Of a stretch of 64,000 nucleotides of DNA, positions 60,471 through 64,000 are shown in pieces. This stretch comes from Flavobacterium anseongense (GTDB taxonomy: Bacteria; Bacteroidota; Bacteroidia; Flavobacteriales; Flavobacteriaceae), in NCBI RefSeq assembly GCF_021608185.1, contig NZ_JAKIHN010000003.1, positions 344,145 to 408,144 of the forward strand, written 5' to 3'. Under the pieces are notes generated by a model. It did no database searches and was not told where the DNA came from. It was given only the letters and a program-made list of their open reading frames with translations. Position 1 is the stretch's first letter. The number at the start of each line of letters is the position of its first letter. The position numbers and the translations under genes were made by a program.

Positions 60471-63400
60471 ATGAATCACTACAAAAAAATAGTTACTCTT
60501 TTGCTTTTGCTTCTTTCTGCCAATAGTTATTCCCAATTGGGATTCTGCAGCGGAAGTAAAGGTGAGCCTGTTTTTAGTGAAAATTTTGGTAATGGAACCA
60601 ATTATGGTCCTGCTTTACCTGCCGGTACAACCAATTATACTTTTGTTACCGGTAATCCAAATGACGGAAGTTATACTCTTTATTACAGAACAAATCTTTA
60701 CAGCACTTGGCACTATTCATTAGACCATACTCCGGATGCAACAAACGGAACAAACGGTAAATCTTTAATTGTTAATGCCAACGCAAGTACTTCGGGTGAC
60801 TTTTATAAAAGAACGGTTACCGGATTATGTGTCAATACTACTTTTGAGTTCTCCTCTTGGTTAATGAATGTTTACAATCCAGGCTCCGGCTTTTGTGGAG
60901 CAAATGAAATCCCAATAAATGTTCGCTTTGAAATTTGGAACGACACCGAAACAACCCTTTTAGGTTCGGGGAATACCGGAAATATTATAGGAACAGCCAC
61001 ACCCATCTGGCGTCAATTCGCACTTGTTTTTACCACAGGAAGTGAAACTTCTGTTGTTTTAAAAATGAAAAATAATGGTTTGGGAGGTTGCGGAAATGAC
61101 TTAGCCATAGATGACATTGAATTTAGAGCCTGTGGCGATTTGACAACCATCAGCAGTCCTTCTGTGACGGGAACGACCTTTGTAACTTGTCAAAGTCCGG
61201 TTTCAATTGTACTACAGGCTACTACCGCCGGAACAGGTACTTATTTTTACCAATGGCAAACGAGTTCAAATGGTGGGATTTGGGATGATATAGTCGGAGC
61301 AAACTCTCCTACTTATACAGCAACTAATTTAAGTTCTTTAACCTATTTCAGAACTAAAGTAGCGCAAGACGCTGCCAATTTAAGCAATCCTTACTGTTCA
61401 ACCGTATCTAATCTTTTTACAGTATCTTTCTTACCACCTCCAACTAACAGTATCAGTGATGGAGATAAAACTATTTGTAGTAATGAGGCTATTCCGGCAT
61501 TGAGTACTACCGCCAGCCCGGGAACAAGTGTTAATTGGTATGATGCTCCCTCAGGAGGAAACTTATTGTTAGCGAATTCAACATCATACACACCATTGAA
61601 TCCGGGAACATATTACGCGGAAACTTATGATACAACTTCAAACTGTATAAATAGTACGAGAACTCCTGTAAGCCTTACCATCATTGCTCAGCCAACAGTA
61701 ACCATATCAGGGTCAACTTCTATATGCTCGGGCAACACGGCAAACATTACTTTCAACGGAACACCTAACGCTAATGTAACGTATACTGTTGATAGTGGTT
61801 CAAACCAAACCATTACTTTAAATTCAAGTGGTGTGGCTAGCATTACAACTCCGGCCTTAACTTTAAACAGTACTTATAGTTTGGTTTCTGTCACTTTAAA
61901 TACTTGCTCAGCAGTTATAAACGGATCGGCTGTAATCAGCGTGAATACATCCCCTACAGCTGTGATTTCAGGAAATACTTCGGTTTGTTTTGGAGGTAAT
62001 GCAACTGTTGACTTCACCGGAACGCCCAATGCTTCGATTACTTATACTGTAAATAGCAGTTCTAATCAGAATATCACTTTAAACAGCAGCGGAACAGCTT
62101 CTATTACTATTCCGAATGTGACTTCAACTACTGTTTTTACGCTTGTTAGTGTAACTTCAGCAGGAGCAAATCCTTGTACCCAATCTTTATCTCAAACTTT
62201 TACAGTAACTCCATTAGCACAACTAACTGCAGCAATTAGTGCCAGTCCTTTAACAATATGCGGAAATCAAACCAGCACATTGAATTTTACAGGAACCCCA
62301 AACGCAACTATTAGCTATACAGTAACTGGCGGAACTAATCAAACCATAACTTTAAACGCTGCCGGACAAGCTTCAGTTACAACAACAAGTTTAACTGCAA
62401 ATACAACTTATCAATTATCAGACATATCGCTTTTGGGAATGGTTAATTGTAGTCAGTCACTTTCTGATACAGTTACTGTTTCAATTAATCCAACACCTGT
62501 AGCAAGCTATACTGGAGCTTTGAATTACTGTTCCGACGAAACAACGGCAATAACATTAAATGCTGATATTCCCGGAACTACTTTTTCCTGGATTTCTAGT
62601 CAAAACGGAACTGTCGGAGCAACATCGGGAAGTGGAAATCTAATTAATCAAACGCTTACTACTCTTGACGATACTGACGGAACCGCAAACTATGTTGTGA
62701 CTCCTTCCTATAATGGCTGTATCGGACTTCCCATTACAGTCAATTTAGAAGTTCATGCATTGCCAGTACCGGATATTAAAGACGGAACCATTTGTGTAAT
62801 AAATTCAAACAATACTGCAACTGATGCCTATGTTTTGTTTACAGGTCTAAGTGCAACAGATCATAGTTTTGCTTGGACTTTTCAAGGGAATCCTATTCCA
62901 ACTGCTTTTGGAAACAGTTATAATGCTTATCAAATAGGAACTTATACTGTGGTCGCAACAAATACCGTTACCGGTTGTGTTTCTTCTCCTTTTACTGCTG
63001 TGGTAAGCCAAGCCGCTCGAGGTGAAAGTTTAGTGATAACCCAATCAGCTGCTTTTAGTGACAATCCTACAATTACAGTTACTGTAGTTGGTGGTAACGG
63101 ACCGTTTTTGTACCAATTGGATGATTCCGAATTCCAATTATCTAATGTCTTTCAATCTGTAACACCCGGATTACATACTATCAATGTTATTGATGAAAAT
63201 GCTTGTACTAATTTAACTGCTACGGCAACCATCATAAATTATCCTCATTATTTTACACCAAATGGTGACGGAATACATGAGACTTGGAATATTAAAAACA
63301 TCGATTTAAATTCTAAAATCTTAATATTTGACCGATATGGTAAAATACTGAAACAAATAAGTCCAAATGGTGAAGGATGGGACGGCACTTATAACGGAAA

Positions 63401-63494
63401 TCTCATGTTTTCAGATGATTATTGGTTTTCCGTTGAATACCCTGAAAATGGTGTCCGAAAAATTTTCAAAGCACACTTTTCGTTAAAAAGATAA
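60471..63494 (+). CDS. Large secreted Ig-repeat protein with T9SS type B sorting domain
   Basis: This 1007-residue protein has a signal peptide (1-21, NSYS before Gln). Residues 30-220 are a MAM/jelly-roll-like module ending AIDDIEFRACG. Residues 235-320 and 325-405 are Ig-like (YFYQWQTSSNGG, VNWYDAPSGG). Three related modules lie at about 410-492, 498-580 and 588-672, each with a GTPNA core spaced 88-90 residues apart. Residues 925-1007 (YFTPNGDGIHETWNI, ILIFDRYGKIL, WDGTYNG) form the CHU_C type B domain that targets proteins to T9SS. It precedes a PorP/SprF gene by 89 bases, the usual arrangement for SprB-like cell-surface adhesins. Confidence 0.93.
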   Translation: MNHYKKIVTLLLLLLSANSYSQLGFCSGSKGEPVFSENFGNGTNYGPALPAGTTNYTFVTGNPNDGSYTLYYRTNLYSTWHYSLDHTPDATNGTNGKSLIVNANASTSGDFYKRTVTGLCVNTTFEFSSWLMNVYNPGSGFCGANEIPINVRFEIWNDTETTLLGSGNTGNIIGTATPIWRQFALVFTTGSETSVVLKMKNNGLGGCGNDLAIDDIEFRACGDLTTISSPSVTGTTFVTCQSPVSIVLQATTAGTGTYFYQWQTSSNGGIWDDIVGANSPTYTATNLSSLTYFRTKVAQDAANLSNPYCSTVSNLFTVSFLPPPTNSISDGDKTICSNEAIPALSTTASPGTSVNWYDAPSGGNLLLANSTSYTPLNPGTYYAETYDTTSNCINSTRTPVSLTIIAQPTVTISGSTSICSGNTANITFNGTPNANVTYTVDSGSNQTITLNSSGVASITTPALTLNSTYSLVSVTLNTCSAVINGSAVISVNTSPTAVISGNTSVCFGGNATVDFTGTPNASITYTVNSSSNQNITLNSSGTASITIPNVTSTTVFTLVSVTSAGANPCTQSLSQTFTVTPLAQLTAAISASPLTICGNQTSTLNFTGTPNATISYTVTGGTNQTITLNAAGQASVTTTSLTANTTYQLSDISLLGMVNCSQSLSDTVTVSINPTPVASYTGALNYCSDETTAITLNADIPGTTFSWISSQNGTVGATSGSGNLINQTLTTLDDTDGTANYVVTPSYNGCIGLPITVNLEVHALPVPDIKDGTICVINSNNTATDAYVLFTGLSATDHSFAWTFQGNPIPTAFGNSYNAYQIGTYTVVATNTVTGCVSSPFTAVVSQAARGESLVITQSAAFSDNPTITVTVVGGNGPFLYQLDDSEFQLSNVFQSVTPGLHTINVIDENACTNLTATATIINYPHYFTPNGDGIHETWNIKNIDLNSKILIFDRYGKILKQISPNGEGWDGTYNGNLMFSDDYWFSVEYPENGVRKIFKAHFSLKR

Positions 63495-63583
63495 TAAGTA
63501 ACAAGAATAAATATGGCATTAAATTACGCTAACAAAAAATAACAGAACACTAACAAATCACATCAAAATAAAACAAAAACAAA

Positions 63584-64000
63584 ATGAAGAAAGTATATTT
63601 CATTGCGATATTGGCTTTAGCAATTACAGAGTTAAGAGCACAGCAAGACCCGCATTACACACAATATATGTACAATATGAGTGTGATGAATCCAGCGTAT
63701 GCTGGTTCAAAAGAAAGTGTATCAGGTGGATTCCTCTACAGAAAACAATGGGTTGAAATTGAAGATGCTCCTACAACCGGAACATTCTTTATCCACAGCC
63801 CGGTTGGCAGAAACGTAGGTTTAGGACTCTCTGTAATCAACGATAAGATTGGACCGGTAGAAGAGACTAATATTTATGCTGATTTCTCTTATACGCTTAA
63901 TTTGGGTGGAGAGCATAGACTAGCCTTTGGTTTAAAAGCCGGTGCAACAATGCACAAAATCGATTTTAATACTATTTATCCAACATTACCCGATTTAGGG
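63584..64000 (+). CDS. PorP/SprF-family type IX secretion membrane protein, N-terminal part
   Basis: The frame opens at ATG 63584 and runs off the window, leaving 139 residues. A signal peptide (1-19) ends at RAQ, followed by the family opening QDPHYTQYMYNMSVMNPAYAGSKE, then beta-barrel strands (GGFLYRKQWV, GLGLSVINDKIG, NIYADFSYTLNL). PorP/SprF proteins are outer-membrane barrels that help export or attach a type B cargo encoded next door, here the 1007-residue protein. The name sprF is not assigned because paralogues are common. Confidence 0.93.
   Translation, partial: MKKVYFIAILALAITELRAQQDPHYTQYMYNMSVMNPAYAGSKESVSGGFLYRKQWVEIEDAPTTGTFFIHSPVGRNVGLGLSVINDKIGPVEETNIYADFSYTLNLGGEHRLAFGLKAGATMHKIDFNTIYPTLPDLG

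Overview
The window looks like chromosomal DNA from a member of the Flavobacteriaceae, most likely Flavobacterium or a close relative. This rests on low G+C, A-rich translation leaders without clear Shine-Dalgarno sites, TAnnTTTG-type -7 promoter boxes with an upstream TTG, several large secreted proteins with type IX secretion (T9SS) type A or type B C-terminal sorting domains, the gliding lipoprotein GldH, a PorP/SprF-family protein, a TonB-dependent receptor, and a flavobacterial gene order (glgA-like/DUF4270/glmS divergent from panC-panD). No rRNA, tRNA, CRISPR array, insertion sequence or prophage was seen.

Layout. 1-5952 (minus): two large secreted T9SS-type proteins, the first cut by the window edge. 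6285-6752: recX. 6842-12394 (minus): a biotin operon read bioF, DUF2007 zinc-ribbon protein, TPR protein, bioD, bioA, beta-ketoacyl synthase. 12604-14475 (minus): atpD-atpC. 14666-18946 (minus): TonB-dependent receptor followed by an SGNH-hydrolase lipoprotein. 19225-23729 (minus): glgA-like protein, DUF4270 lipoprotein, glmS. 23836-31271 (plus): panC, panD, a flippase-like membrane protein, an alpha/beta-hydrolase-fold protein without a recognisable nucleophile, radA, gldH and a GT51 peptidoglycan transglycosylase. 31380-38736: PQQ-type sugar dehydrogenase with T9SS signal, aldo/keto reductase, OmpA lipoprotein, exonuclease III, a two-domain acyltransferase resembling OlsF, and a TlpA-like thioredoxin. 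38908-41080: aspS and a cold-shock protein. 41288-54171: a complete 14-gene nuoA-N operon for respiratory complex I. 54303-57509: a small stress-type group (YtxH, DUF892, a short hydrophilic ORF) and umuC-umuD in reversed order. 57887-64000: two T9SS type B proteins followed by the start of a PorP/SprF gene.

How it works together. Complex I and the F1 beta/epsilon subunits belong to respiration and ATP synthesis. GlmS and the GT51 enzyme feed and build peptidoglycan. PanCD and the bio genes make cofactors. The T9SS cargo, GldH and SprF-like genes fit a gliding, surface-active bacterium.

The least explained signal is a set of short arrays with 7-bp periodicity. They lie in the atpD-atpC spacer, the nuoF-nuoG spacer, the recX/KAS convergent junction, the xth/olsF divergent region, and inside the coding sequences of bioF and bioD. 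Four of them are arranged as facing inverted arrays. Each array uses its own 7-mer, except that the atp, nuo and bioF copies share the GGTTGNN family. A structured non-coding element just upstream of bioF is the other notable unexplained feature.
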